Shown here piece after piece: positions 1 through 11,502 of a stretch of DNA of 40,000 nucleotides (position 1 is the stretch's first letter; the number at the start of each line of letters is the position of its first letter). A program made the position numbers and the translations under genes. This stretch comes from Agaribacillus aureus (GTDB taxonomy: Bacteria > Bacteroidota > Bacteroidia > Cytophagales > Cyclobacteriaceae). The notes under the pieces were generated by a model. The model was not told the origin of the DNA. It searched no databases and worked only from the letters and a program-made list of their open reading frames with translations. The DNA lies in assembly GCA_030442055.1 (NCBI GenBank), contig JAUJEB010000007.1, forward strand, positions 607,501 to 647,500. The letters run 5' to 3'.

Positions 1-2597
<2,597 letters not shown>

Positions 2598-2718
2598 AAA
2601 CTCCAGGCCCAGTGTAGTAGATGTTACTCTTTCGCAGTCATGTCAATAGTTTGTTGATAAACAGAAGATATTAAGCTTTCCTCGAAGATTAAAATCAAAA
2701 GGGGGGAGTAAAGATTTT

Positions 2719-2830
2719 ATGGTGATTATAGCACCGGGGTCCACCTCTATCCATTCCGAACAGAGAAGTTAAGCCCGGTAGCGCTGATGGTACTGCTGTC
2801 AAAGGTGGGAGAGTAAGTCATTGCCAGCCT
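2719..2830 (+). rRNA. rrf: 5S ribosomal RNA
   Basis: Typical 5S sequence about 120 bases after the 23S end. It contains CCGAACAGAGAAGTTAAGCC and the GGTGGGAGAGTA segment. The ends were set by pairing the first bases (GGTGAT) with the last (ATTGCC), so they may be off by one to three bases. The 2598-2718 spacer holds no tRNA. Confidence 0.93.
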
Positions 2831-2855
2831 TCATTGAGCTACCAAGAAGTAGCAG

Positions 2856-2889
2856 AGGCCCTGAGTTATACACTCAGGGCCTTTTTTTA
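2856..2889 (+). terminator. Rho-independent terminator of the rRNA operon
   Basis: Perfect 10-bp stem (AGGCCCTGAG / CTCAGGGCCT) with a 7-base loop, followed at once by a run of seven T. It lies 25 bases after 5S rRNA and closes the rRNA operon. Confidence 0.93.
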
Positions 2890-2925
2890 TTATATTATGG
2901 CTTAAAATTCTTGATTTTGTAATGG

Positions 2926-2933
2926 TATATTTG
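2926..2933 (+). promoter_or_regulatory. Bacteroidota -7 element (TATATTTG) ahead of murF
   Basis: Exact match to the TAnnTTTG -7 consensus of Bacteroidota, after the rRNA terminator and 81 bases before murF. A TTG is present at 2911, but only 12 bases upstream, so the -33 part is weak. Confidence 0.5.
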
Positions 2934-3013
2934 CTTGTATACTAAAAGATTACAATAATTATCAGCCACTTTTATTAGAAAATGTTATCTTAAAGTTTTA
3001 AAACCAAGGCCGA

Positions 3014-4300
3014 ATGATTGCCTCTTTATACGAAAAATTTTTAACCACCACAGGCGCCTCAACTGATACCAGAAATATTAAATCCGGTAACATTTTTTTT
3101 GCATTAAAAGGACCTAACTTCGATGCCAATAAATTTGCCAAAGCCGCCCTGGAGCAAGGTGCCAAATACGCAGTAATTGACGACCCCAAGCATAACCTGG
3201 ATGATCGATACATATTAGTGGATGACACCCTGAAAGCACTGCAGGATTTAGCCATCCATCATCGTGCCCAGCTTCAGATCCCGGTTATCGGCATTACAGG
3301 CTCAAATGGGAAAACAACGACGAAGGAATTGATCTATGAGGTGCTTAGTAAAAAGTTTGTGGCCTTCGCTACCGCCGGGAATTTTAATAATCATATTGGT
3401 GTCCCGCTGTCAGTGCTGTCTGTTGACGTCAAGACGGAAATAGCAGTTATCGAGATGGGAGCAAACAAGGTAGGAGACATTGCCGAACTTTGTGAGATCG
3501 CTCAGCCAACACATGGGCTTATTACCAACATCGGGAAAGCACATATTGAAGGTTTTGGTGGTTTTGAAGGTGTCATCAGGGGTAAAAGTGAATTGTATCA
3601 GTATCTGATTGATCACAACGGCAAGGTGTTTATCAATTCCGAGAATGAAATATTGAATAGCATGGCCAAAAGATTTGAAAGGCCTTATTTTTATCCCGCC
3701 TATTCCGATTACTATCACTGTGAATTGGTGACCGCCGATCCTTTCCTGGTAATAAAATCCGATAAAGGCAACTTAATCGAAACCAATTTGGTAGGTAAAT
3801 ATAATTTTGAAAATATAGCAGCCGCCCTTTGTATAGGCAAGTTTTTTGAAGTTGACGACAAAAAAGCTAACAGGGCTATCAGTAAGTACACACCTACCAA
3901 CAACCGCTCCCAGATTATAAAGAAGGGAAACAACATGCTAATTCTGGATGCTTACAATGCCAATCCCGTATCCATGAAAGCAGCCATAGAAAATATTGCG
4001 GAAATGGAAGCCAGCAACAAGGTAGTAATCCTTGGTGACATGAACGAGCTGGGAGAAATAAGTGAGGAAGAACATTATAAAGTTGGCGAATTAACCAAAG
4101 ACGATCGCTTTAGTAAAGTGATTTTCTGCGGCGAAAAAATACTGGCAGCCAAAAATGCCAATCCAGATTCTACTTATTTCAAAGAAAAAAATCAGTTAAT
4201 TGATTATTTACACCAAAACCCGTTCGACAAGGCGTTGATACTTATTAAAGCTTCAAGAAGTCTGGGCCTGGAACAACTGGCAGAAGAAATAAAAAAGTAG
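3014..4300 (+). CDS. murF: UDP-N-acetylmuramoyl-tripeptide--D-alanyl-D-alanine ligase
   Basis: Cytoplasmic Mur ligase that joins D-Ala-D-Ala to the UDP-MurNAc-tripeptide, the last cytoplasmic step in making the peptidoglycan pentapeptide precursor. The 428-residue protein has the family layout: an N-terminal substrate-binding domain with TRNIKSGNIFFAL near residue 20, the ATP-binding P-loop GSNGKTT at 96-102, a central domain with the N-F-N-N-H-I-G-V motif near 125, and a C-terminal domain with LDAYNANPVSM near 310 and LGDMNELG near 340. Length fits MurF. It stands alone after the rRNA terminator rather than in a dcw cluster, which is common in this phylum. The ATG start leaves a normal N-terminus. 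Confidence 0.95.
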   Translation: MIASLYEKFLTTTGASTDTRNIKSGNIFFALKGPNFDANKFAKAALEQGAKYAVIDDPKHNLDDRYILVDDTLKALQDLAIHHRAQLQIPVIGITGSNGKTTTKELIYEVLSKKFVAFATAGNFNNHIGVPLSVLSVDVKTEIAVIEMGANKVGDIAELCEIAQPTHGLITNIGKAHIEGFGGFEGVIRGKSELYQYLIDHNGKVFINSENEILNSMAKRFERPYFYPAYSDYYHCELVTADPFLVIKSDKGNLIETNLVGKYNFENIAAALCIGKFFEVDDKKANRAISKYTPTNNRSQIIKKGNNMLILDAYNANPVSMKAAIENIAEMEASNKVVILGDMNELGEISEEEHYKVGELTKDDRFSKVIFCGEKILAAKNANPDSTYFKEKNQLIDYLHQNPFDKALILIKASRSLGLEQLAEEIKK

Positions 4301-4409
4301 CAGTTATTTGATTTTTAGCTCCTTCTTTTTCAAACTTTAGATTTAATCGTAGAAAATCCCTAGATTTCTAACCTATTACCGACGTATTTTAGGTAGAACG
4401 ATTGATCAA

Positions 4410-5456
4410 ATGGCTTTAATTAGTAAAAAGAAAATCGCATTTAAAGTAAGTCCCCGCTTAAGAAAATATCTGCAAATACACGACAGGGAGCTCAACCTTC
4501 CTATCCAGTACAGTGATCTGCTCCGGTATAATAACTCCATTGCCTTATATGATCACTGGGGGGAAGATACGTTGTGGGAAACCGTTTTTTACAGCGCTTC
4601 CGACATGGAACATATACATTATCAGTTAAAAAATATTTATGCTATTTTGAAAGCTGATGGCGACCTGTCGGTGATGGAGCACCTGTTTATTGAGAGAGTT
4701 GATGTTTGTGTATATGGAAACACGCAACCCTTCCGTATTCGGGTGGTCAATCGGATCAATGATAATTTCGACTACTTTTATATTAAAAATGCAGATGCCT
4801 CCCGGGTCTACGGGCTGGAACTGGAACATTTACTTTCACCAAACCGAATCAGGTATATTGTTAACAAGGAGACCTTGATCGAGGAACACATTGTCGGCAT
4901 TCCGGGCGATCAGTTTATTAAACACCACCTACAGGACAAAAGGCTCAATGAGGTACGCCTTTCCAAAGAATTTGTCAAGTTCAATGAGCGCTGTTTTGTA
5001 AGGCTGTTGGGAGATATGCATTCCAGCAACTTTGTCATAGACATTACCCCTGATTTTGAGGAAATTCACTATCGGATCCGTGCGATCGATTTTGACCAAC
5101 AATCCTATGAAGGCAGAAAGGCCATCTACATGCCAAAATATTTTAAGCAAAATAACCCCATTATTGCCGTTGGCATGAGGCACATGACACCGGAGACCAT
5201 GCGTCAGTATCAAAAAGAAGAAAGAACACTTATCGCCGATCGCATTAGGGCGTCAAGATATGTGATCAAAGATTTGTTCGATGCTATGGAAAAGGATACC
5301 ATTTCTTTACCGGAACATGTGGAAAGCCTCAAAGAGGAGTTAGCGGAGTTTTATCAGGAACCCACCTTCCAGCGTTGCCGTACGATGGGAGAATTAGTGA
5401 AGAAAAGCCTTAAAATGGCGCTCAGAAAGAGTTTTAAAAAAACGGGCTATTCATAA
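4410..5456 (+). CDS. Conserved protein with kinase-fold (APH-like) motifs, function unknown
   Basis: A 348-residue protein with no signal peptide or membrane segment, so probably cytoplasmic. I do not recognise a named family. Visible motifs fit an atypical protein-kinase or aminoglycoside-phosphotransferase fold in the right order: FYIKNADASR with a possible beta-3 lysine at K126; a possible hinge EEHIVGIPG at 158-166; GDMHSSN at 201-207, like the catalytic HGDxHxxN loop with D202 and N207; and AIDFD at 225-229, like the metal-binding DFD/DFG. The C-terminus is basic and helical. It sits between murF and dps, 109 bases after murF, so it may share that transcript. Kinase activity is inference from motifs; the substrate is unknown. 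Confidence 0.75.
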   Translation: MALISKKKIAFKVSPRLRKYLQIHDRELNLPIQYSDLLRYNNSIALYDHWGEDTLWETVFYSASDMEHIHYQLKNIYAILKADGDLSVMEHLFIERVDVCVYGNTQPFRIRVVNRINDNFDYFYIKNADASRVYGLELEHLLSPNRIRYIVNKETLIEEHIVGIPGDQFIKHHLQDKRLNEVRLSKEFVKFNERCFVRLLGDMHSSNFVIDITPDFEEIHYRIRAIDFDQQSYEGRKAIYMPKYFKQNNPIIAVGMRHMTPETMRQYQKEERTLIADRIRASRYVIKDLFDAMEKDTISLPEHVESLKEELAEFYQEPTFQRCRTMGELVKKSLKMALRKSFKKTGYS

Positions 5457-5600
5457 ATTCCCGGTTCACCCAGATCAAAATTACGTCCTTTCTGCTATAT
5501 AGATATTATCTATGTCGTTATATAAACTATAGATCAGATTTATTGTCCGTTCCCAGTTCCGATCCGTTTATTTCTATAACAAACAATTAAAATAGTAGTT

Positions 5601-6074
5601 ATGGCCAATTTGAATTTAATCGGATTAGAAACAGAAAAAGCAAGAAAAATTGCAGAACAGCTGAATTTCTTATTGTCGGATCTTCAGATATATTACCAAA
5701 ATCTAAGGGGTTTTCATTGGAATATTCAGGGACCTGAATTCTTTGATCTTCATCAAAAATTTGAGGAACTGTATACGGTTACCGCCGAGCAGATTGACGA
5801 AATCGCGGAGCGTGTGTTGGCGTTGGAAGAAACCCCATTTCATTCTTTTGAAGATTACATTATCAACTCGGGTATCAAGGCAAAAACAGGTGTGCATGAC
5901 GCGAAGGTGGCCGTGGAGACGATTTCTTCAAATCTAAAGAATCTCATCATCAGAGAGAAAGAGATTCTTAAACTGGCTAGTGATGCGCAAGATGAAGGTA
6001 CAGCCTCGTTGGTTTCTGACATGATAAAAATGCATGAAAAGAATAGCTGGATGTATAGAGCATGGTTGAAATAG
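5601..6074 (+). CDS. dps: Dps family DNA-binding ferritin-like protein
   Basis: Forms a hollow dodecamer that oxidises and stores iron with hydrogen peroxide and protects DNA in stress and stationary phase. The 157-residue length is typical. The ferroxidase signature is complete: FHWNIQGPEF with H39, H51, then EQIDEIAERV with D66 and E70. The protein lacks an obvious long basic N-terminal tail, so DNA binding may be weak. It has its own gap of 144 bases upstream and ends at a strong terminator. A hydrogen-peroxide-responsive promoter would be expected, but I could not identify an operator. Confidence 0.93.
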   Translation: MANLNLIGLETEKARKIAEQLNFLLSDLQIYYQNLRGFHWNIQGPEFFDLHQKFEELYTVTAEQIDEIAERVLALEETPFHSFEDYIINSGIKAKTGVHDAKVAVETISSNLKNLIIREKEILKLASDAQDEGTASLVSDMIKMHEKNSWMYRAWLK

Positions 6075-6089
6075 TTCAGTAAATAAGTT

Positions 6090-6145
6090 AATTGCAGTAG
6101 TCGCCGGAGATTAGGTTGATTGTGGGAAGGCTACTGCAATTTTTA
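6090..6145 (+). terminator. Terminator between convergent dps and asnB
   Basis: Perfect 11-bp inverted repeat AATTGCAGTAG (6090-6100) and CTACTGCAATT (6131-6141) with a 30-base loop, ending in TTTTT on the plus strand. It stops dps transcription. It directly abuts the asnB stop codon, so it can also act as a hairpin at the end of asnB mRNA, although no T run exists on that strand. Confidence 0.75.
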
Positions 6146-8044
6146 CATGTAGTTTTTCCACCATGACTGGAAAACTATCAATGCCCAGATCCGGGCGTGC
6201 ACATCTTCGGGGTTATTTGAGAATAATTTTTGTTTTAATTGTTTGATCCCTGCATATTCAAAAATTCCCTGGTCTTCAATAAATTTTTCTTCCAGTAAAT
6301 CATTTTCGATCAGCGATCTGAGCTCATTTCTGAACCATTTCAATAGCGGTACTTCAAAACCGTGTTTAGGCCGGTTATACAATTCCGAAGGTAAAATATC
6401 TCTAAAAGCATCCTGGAGGATACGTTTTTTCATCCGGGCATTAATTTTGGAATCTTCCGGCAAGGTAAAAGCAAAATTGACAACATGATGGTCCAGGAAG
6501 GGAACTCTGACCTCAAGGCTGTTGGCCATGGACATGAGATCCACTTTGGTCAGCATATCATTGGTGAGCACCAGCTGCATGTCGGTATATAATACATCAT
6601 TAATGCGGCCCTTGCCATTGAAGCCTTTCAAAATATGTTGCTTACGTTGTTGGAATTCTTCCAGCTCTATTTTAGCCCGGACATCTGCGTTTAAAATTGA
6701 CATAGCCTCCAAATCGCTGGCTATTGCAGCCCATTGCCAGTAACGCTCCCGGTCATCCAGCTTCATGCCCCTGGCAAATCGCTGAAACTGTCTGACCTTA
6801 TTGCCCAGGGGATTGCTTCTTGACTTTGGCAAAGCATTCCACAGTGGTAAGAGAGATTTGATTGCCTGTGCCGCTGTGCCTCCTTTCAAGGCCCGAAAAG
6901 CCGCCTGATGTTTATTGTACCCTGAAAACACTTCATCCGCCCCATCCCCTGAAAGGGCTACAGTCGCTGTTTTTCTTGTTTGCTTGCTTAATATATAAAC
7001 CGGAATGGCCGAAGAATCCGCAAAGGGCTCATCGAGGTACTTGAGAATATCAAACAGGTGATCGTACAAATCACGGTTGGAGAGCGAAAATACTGTGTGG
7101 TGCGTATTGAATTTTTTTGCTACCGCGTTGGCATATTTTGTTTCATCAAAAAAGGGCTCGTCGCGATATCCTATTGAAAATGTATTGAGGTGATCTCGGT
7201 GCCTCGAAGCCAATGCGGTGATCACAGAAGAGTCAATACCACCACTTAAAAACGCACCCAGCGGAACGTCTGATACCAGCCGTCTTTTTACCGAATCATC
7301 CAATAGCTCAATTAGCCTCGTCTTTTGCTGGTCATAGTTAAGTTGATCCGGATTCAGGCTATCCCTGTGATAGGGAATTTGATAATATTGATTAATGCTG
7401 ACCGTTCTATCCTTAATTTTTAAATAATGCCCTGGCATTAATTTTTTAACGCTACCAAAAATGGTGTTTGGGGCAGGGATATAGTTGAATTGCAGGTACT
7501 GATAGAGGGAAGTATGATCAATGGACTTTTCAATACCATAGGATAGCAGGGACTTCATCTCAGAGGCAAATATGAACTTGTCCTCGTCTTGGTAATAAAG
7601 CAGGGGCTTAATGCCCATACGGTCTCTGGCTATAAATAGGGAATTTTCTTCCTTGTCATAAATGGCAAAGGCAAAAAAGCCATTTAATTTTTCCAGGCAA
7701 CGCTCCTTTTCGCGGATGTAAAGATTGAGTAATACCTCCGTATCTGATTTGGATCGGAGATTAATTCCTTGATTTAGCAGCTCCTCACCAAGCTTTTGAT
7801 AATTATAAATTTCACCATTGAAAACAATACAAAACCGGCCTGTCTCATCCTTCATAGGTTGGTTACCGTCAGCCGATGTATCTATGATCGATAGTCGCCG
7901 ATGTCCTACTCCGGCAAAATATTCGGTATACATACCTTGATGGTCCGGCCCCCGTTTTTCCAGAGCAGCCGTTGCCCGCGCCAGGTTGATCATATTGAAC
8001 CTGCCGACTTCATTAAATGCCAGTATTCCGGTTATGCCACACAT
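6143..8044 (-). CDS. asnB: Asparagine synthase (glutamine-hydrolysing)
   Basis: Makes asparagine from aspartate, glutamine and ATP in the cytoplasm. The 633-residue protein has two domains. The N-terminal class II glutaminase starts MCGITGI, with Cys2 as nucleophile after Met removal, GHRRLSIID and FNGEIYNY. The C-terminal synthetase has the PP-loop LSGGIDSS near 267 and LSGDGADEVFSGY near 365. The start is supported by the need for Cys2 and by a GGAGGA-like sequence just upstream. In Bacteroidota, relatives of this length also occur in polysaccharide clusters, where the amidated substrate may be a sugar acid. No such genes are adjacent, so the housekeeping role is preferred. Confidence 0.93.
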   Translation of the reverse strand: MCGITGILAFNEVGRFNMINLARATAALEKRGPDHQGMYTEYFAGVGHRRLSIIDTSADGNQPMKDETGRFCIVFNGEIYNYQKLGEELLNQGINLRSKSDTEVLLNLYIREKERCLEKLNGFFAFAIYDKEENSLFIARDRMGIKPLLYYQDEDKFIFASEMKSLLSYGIEKSIDHTSLYQYLQFNYIPAPNTIFGSVKKLMPGHYLKIKDRTVSINQYYQIPYHRDSLNPDQLNYDQQKTRLIELLDDSVKRRLVSDVPLGAFLSGGIDSSVITALASRHRDHLNTFSIGYRDEPFFDETKYANAVAKKFNTHHTVFSLSNRDLYDHLFDILKYLDEPFADSSAIPVYILSKQTRKTATVALSGDGADEVFSGYNKHQAAFRALKGGTAAQAIKSLLPLWNALPKSRSNPLGNKVRQFQRFARGMKLDDRERYWQWAAIASDLEAMSILNADVRAKIELEEFQQRKQHILKGFNGKGRINDVLYTDMQLVLTNDMLTKVDLMSMANSLEVRVPFLDHHVVNFAFTLPEDSKINARMKKRILQDAFRDILPSELYNRPKHGFEVPLLKWFRNELRSLIENDLLEEKFIEDQGIFEYAGIKQLKQKLFSNNPEDVHARIWALIVFQSWWKNYM

Positions 8045-8179
8045 AAAATATCCTCCACAAAAATGTTAAAATTCGGGATATTTACTAATTAATTTCCTGT
8101 ATTAAACCATACATTTATCAAATTAAACTATATTTAACCACATCATTCTTCGTTAACTATTTGTTTAACTGTTAAATGT

Positions 8180-8677
8180 ATGATGTGCTCAAAACCTTTC
8201 TTATTCACCAAATTCCACTATATAATTGCATTAATACTATTGGTATCAGCCGGTTGCGCCTCCAACCGGAAACTAACAGTTAGGGAGCAAAAGGTGAATA
8301 AAATAATTAATACTTCCAAAACATTTATGGGTACTCCTTACCGCTACGGGGGTACCAGCGCCAGAGGGATGGATTGTTCAGGCTTATTATTGATCTCTTT
8401 CAAGTCTGCTGATATATCCCTGCCACGCAGTGCCCGGGAACAAAGTAAAATAGGGAAGCCGGTAAGCATACAACAGCTGCGGCGGGGGGATCTGGTTTTT
8501 TTTGCCACCAAGAAAAGGGGGCGTAAAGTTTCTCATGCGGGCTTAGTCACGGAGATAAAGGGAAAGCGATCAGTGAAATTCATTCATGCCTCGTCGTCCC
8601 GCGGGGTGATAGAAGATAATTTATATTCCAGTTATTATAAAAAGGCTTTTGTAAAAGCGCGCAGGCCGGTTTTTTGA
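8180..8677 (+). CDS. NlpC/P60 (C40) peptidoglycan hydrolase, lipoprotein
   Basis: Predicted cell-wall endopeptidase that cuts stem peptides. Residues 1-25 form a lipoprotein signal ending in the lipobox LVSAGC, with lipid-anchored Cys26. The catalytic domain covers about 40-160, with the nucleophile Cys66 in MDCSGL, His119 in VSHAGLV and a third polar residue, His136, in FIHAS. This is the complete triad of the family, and 165 residues is normal for single-domain members. It is divergent from asnB, with 135 bases between the two starts, and is followed by tRNA-Ala. It probably sits in the outer membrane facing the periplasm. Confidence 0.93.
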   Translation: MMCSKPFLFTKFHYIIALILLVSAGCASNRKLTVREQKVNKIINTSKTFMGTPYRYGGTSARGMDCSGLLLISFKSADISLPRSAREQSKIGKPVSIQQLRRGDLVFFATKKRGRKVSHAGLVTEIKGKRSVKFIHASSSRGVIEDNLYSSYYKKAFVKARRPVF

Positions 8678-8700
8678 TTTAAAAAAATTAGATATATTTG
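8674..8700 (+). promoter_or_regulatory. Bacteroidota promoter for tRNA-Ala
   Basis: TTG at 8674-8676, 16 bases, then TATATTTG at 8693-8700, matching the TTG/TAnnTTTG consensus of the phylum. It starts at the very end of the NlpC/P60 gene and lies about 45 bases before the tRNA. Confidence 0.65.
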
Positions 8701-8746
8701 CCAACCCATTGGTAATATTGTAAAAATTCCAATGTAACCAAAATAT

Positions 8747-8820
8747 GGGGCCATAGCTCAGTTGGCTAGAGTGCTTGACTGGCAGTCAAGAGGTCGGGGG
8801 TTCGAATCCCCCTGGCTCCA
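8747..8820 (+). tRNA. tRNA-Ala (anticodon GGC)
   Basis: Complete cloverleaf. The acceptor GGGGCCA pairs with TGGCTCC (one G-T). The D arm is AGCTCAGTTGGCTAGAGT, the anticodon arm CTTGA-CTGGCAG-TCAAG places GGC at 34-36, and the T arm contains GGTTCGAATCC. The discriminator base is A and CCA is not encoded. Confidence 0.96.
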
Positions 8821-8831
8821 CGGTGATAATC

Positions 8832-8868
8832 AGCCGCTTGCAATGTTGAAATTGTGGGTGGCTTTTTT
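8832..8868 (+). terminator. Terminator after tRNA-Ala
   Basis: A 13-bp stem rich in G-U pairs (AGCCGCTTGCAAT with ATTGTGGGTGGCT), a 6-base loop and then six T, starting 12 bases after the tRNA. The G-U pairing means that only this strand folds well. Confidence 0.75.
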
Positions 8869-9100
8869 GTTTGTATATAACTGGCTAAATTCTTTGTTTA
8901 TTTTTTGGTCTAAATTCTGGGTACAGTCACTGTGGTAATATCCCATTTCAGTATCACTCATTCTATAGTCTTACCTAAGCATTTAGACAAATTTCATACA
9001 GGTTATCCTTTTTTTCCAAAAACCATAATGAAGATAATAGAATTGTGACTTTTTTAGGACGTTTGGACTATTTTATCTGAAACCAAGCGTATTTTAGTTT

Positions 9101-10663
9101 ATGTCTCAAATCACCTTTCTATTGCATTGGAAAGCTGTATCTAAGTCTTTTGTCTATGCATTATTACTTTCCATTTCGACTATTGTTCAAGCGCAAACCC
9201 CTCCTGATTTCTACCAACTTAAAAACCCTGATACATGCGAGATTAATCCTTGCACGACCTATCTGCAGTTATATGAGAACCTTCCGGTAGAAGTCAGATA
9301 TGGGGTTGACATAGAAGATCGCGCTATTTATTTTGTCTTTCCAAACCGAGCGTATTATCACCAAATTTTTACTAATGACGATGATGGCATTGCTATTAAT
9401 ATCGTCGCTAAAGAGCATTATGGATGTGAATCAAATGAGGATGATATTTCATCGACTGAACTTGCCGGATATTTGCTTCCCCCAATGTTTAAAAACGATA
9501 TGGCTAAAAACCTGATGGTGGATGAGCCAGGTTTAATTAAAGTGAAATATGGTCAGATACCTTTTGAATTCAATGCTGAAAATGTTGAGTGCAATTTGCT
9601 GGTGGTGAAAAAGAAATTTATGTGCGGCTATCACAGTTTTAGTCATTTAAACTATGATGATTGGTTACTTTTAAAAACCGGCCTATACCGGGATTCACTC
9701 ATTTCTTCCTTCAATCCTAGCTTGAGGCATAAACTTAAAAAGACACTTCGTTTCACAGTACCTTTTGAGAAGAACCAATCCACTATTAAACATCAAGATA
9801 TACAACCCATATACGACAGTTTAACCTTAGGCCGTTACAACATCACGGCTGCTCGCGTCAAAGCTTACTCCTCTGTCGAAGGCCCAACGGATAAAAATCG
9901 AGCCCTGCAGGAGTCGAGGGCAAAAAGTATCTTAGATGCCTTGCAAACCTTTCAAAATTCCCCAATAGCTTATCGGGTGACTGGAAGCGAAAATTGGTCG
10001 GAGTTTGCACGTGATATCAAAAATACGCGTTTTAGCTATCTGAAGAAATTAAGTAAAAATGAAGTAAAAGTTGCTCTACGTGATGAAAAATTATCGAATG
10101 CGTTAGAGCCAATACTTAAAACACAAAGAAAGGCAGTGGTAGAAATGAGGTTGGAATACCGCATCGATGAGAATGAAAATGATGCAAAAGTTTTACGGCA
10201 ATATTTTGATCAAAGTATTAGGCAGAAACAGTTGGCTGAAGCTATGTATCTGCAAGAGCTGATTTATTCCAAAATAAAGGGTCAGCTTGTGCCTGACGAA
10301 TTAATTGATCAGTTAGAAATACCCGAAAGTGCTTTTTTTGGACCGCTACTAAATAATAAGACCATTTTTGAATATGAACATGGGCTTGTTGAGGAGGGTG
10401 AACTGATGAGACGCTTCAAAAGGCTTGAGTCTCTTATGCCTAATAACCCCAAAATAAAATTTAACATCACAACTTTGAATTTACAACAATGGACTCATGA
10501 TATTGAACTGAATAACCGGGAAAAAATCAGATGGCAAATTGAGGCTTTGGAAAAAATGGATATCAGCGATAAACTTGTTGAGAGGCTGTGGATCAATTAC
10601 TATATTGTTCAGACCAAATATTTAGATAAAGCACTAAGGTATGATAAAAAAATGCGGCGCTAA
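9101..10663 (+). CDS. Secreted protein with OmpA-like domain, frame broken near its C-terminus
   Basis: A 520-residue product as read, with an N-terminal signal peptide (about residues 15-32, ending VQAQ). The first half is a beta-rich region with several cysteines. Near residue 255 the stretch AYSSVEG...N...RAKSI resembles the OmpA/MotB-like peptidoglycan-associated domain of many Bacteroidota envelope proteins. The remainder is helical and could form TPR-like repeats. The reading frame stops shortly after an A7 run at 10646-10652, while the -1 frame continues open for 116 more codons with similar composition, so the intact gene is probably about 635 residues. The function is unknown; an outer-membrane or periplasmic structural role is inferred. 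The gene is isolated, with about 230 bases of empty DNA upstream. Confidence 0.75.
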   Translation: MSQITFLLHWKAVSKSFVYALLLSISTIVQAQTPPDFYQLKNPDTCEINPCTTYLQLYENLPVEVRYGVDIEDRAIYFVFPNRAYYHQIFTNDDDGIAINIVAKEHYGCESNEDDISSTELAGYLLPPMFKNDMAKNLMVDEPGLIKVKYGQIPFEFNAENVECNLLVVKKKFMCGYHSFSHLNYDDWLLLKTGLYRDSLISSFNPSLRHKLKKTLRFTVPFEKNQSTIKHQDIQPIYDSLTLGRYNITAARVKAYSSVEGPTDKNRALQESRAKSILDALQTFQNSPIAYRVTGSENWSEFARDIKNTRFSYLKKLSKNEVKVALRDEKLSNALEPILKTQRKAVVEMRLEYRIDENENDAKVLRQYFDQSIRQKQLAEAMYLQELIYSKIKGQLVPDELIDQLEIPESAFFGPLLNNKTIFEYEHGLVEEGELMRRFKRLESLMPNNPKIKFNITTLNLQQWTHDIELNNREKIRWQIEALEKMDISDKLVERLWINYYIVQTKYLDKALRYDKKMRR

Positions 10664-11016
10664 GATATATTTATGATACCTACCAGCGATCTGATTTAAA
10701 TGATGACGACCTGGTTAGGTTAGCTAAATACCTGAGCTATTATAGTCAGTTTGAATGGGCAATAGAAGTACTGAAGGACAGAGTAAAGGCTAAAGATGCC
10801 AACGAAGATTTGATCTTTTACTATTTAAGGTTAACCATTGGAGACCCGAGAAATAGCACAGATGCTAATTATGGAAGCATTCTGGAGAACGCTATGGATA
10901 AGAGCAATCGTCGATTTTGCGAATTATTTCTACCGAACTCGCAAGGAGGATATACTTTTCAAATTTTGGGTATTCCTCTACTTAAAAAATTATACTGCGA
11001 AAATTGTAATTTTTGA
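10648..11016 (+). pseudogene. C-terminal continuation of the 9101 gene in the -1 frame
   Basis: This frame is closed by TGA and TAA at 10642-10647, then stays open to the stop at 11014-11016. It encodes residues such as DTYQRSDLNDDDLVRLAKYL, which look like a continued helical, TPR-like domain with normal codon use and no plausible start. It therefore belongs to the preceding gene, joined by one extra A in the A7 run. It may be a real mutation, a sequencing error in the homopolymer, or transcriptional slippage. Confidence 0.75.
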
Positions 11017-11163
11017 AATAATAAAAATGCAGTTTATAGCTGCGGGCATATAGATCAGACATCCTAAATATACAATAGCTGGTGAAATAATTAGGATGAA
11101 ATATAATTGCCAGGAGAACAGCAGTTTGAGCTACTTTGATGTTTATTTATCTCTCCTTTTCCC

Positions 11164-11502
11164 CTACAAATACCCAAAAGCCCCGTCAGAAACCAAAACT
11201 CTCAACTCATCCCCAACCAGCGAAACCGCCAAATAAACGGTACTGGAATATTGAAATGTAATGCTTTGTTCAATGCGTTTTTTAGGGAGGATAAATTTGA
11301 TGGTATTCTGCCCTGCCAATTGTGGGACTTCCAGGGAATCGGCCAAGCCTATTCTCAAATCACTCGTGACCGTATTTTTCTGATAAATACTTTTATCATT
11401 GTGTTCAATATGTACCTCGTCCTTATTGAATCCTTCCTGCAGTGCAATATGAAAAAAGGGCTGCTGATCAGAGGAGCCGGCATTTTTTAACTTACTTCCC
11501 AT
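11164..11502 (-). CDS. Small predicted lipoprotein, start uncertain
   Basis: The ATG-started product has 112 residues and no recognised family; it is probably a small beta-sandwich. The ATG at 11502 is probably not the true start. The same frame is open further upstream and encodes a hydrophobic segment ending in a lipobox-like FAIANC, but without an ATG. An ATG at 11557 in another frame would supply the start if the A6 run at 11531-11536 (T6 in the mRNA sense) were one base shorter. So this is either an exported lipoprotein with a rare start codon or a gene with a one-base indel. It follows the metalloprotease gene on the same strand, across a large hairpin. Confidence 0.55.
   Translation of the reverse strand: MGSKLKNAGSSDQQPFFHIALQEGFNKDEVHIEHNDKSIYQKNTVTSDLRIGLADSLEVPQLAGQNTIKFILPKKRIEQSITFQYSSTVYLAVSLVGDELRVLVSDGAFGYL

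Noticed and set aside
10646-10652. Classic programmed -1 frameshift heptamer
   Set aside because: In the zero frame the codons are GAT AAA AAA ATG; tandem slippage would need tRNA-Lys on TAA or tRNA-Met on AAT, so the dnaX-type mechanism does not fit well.
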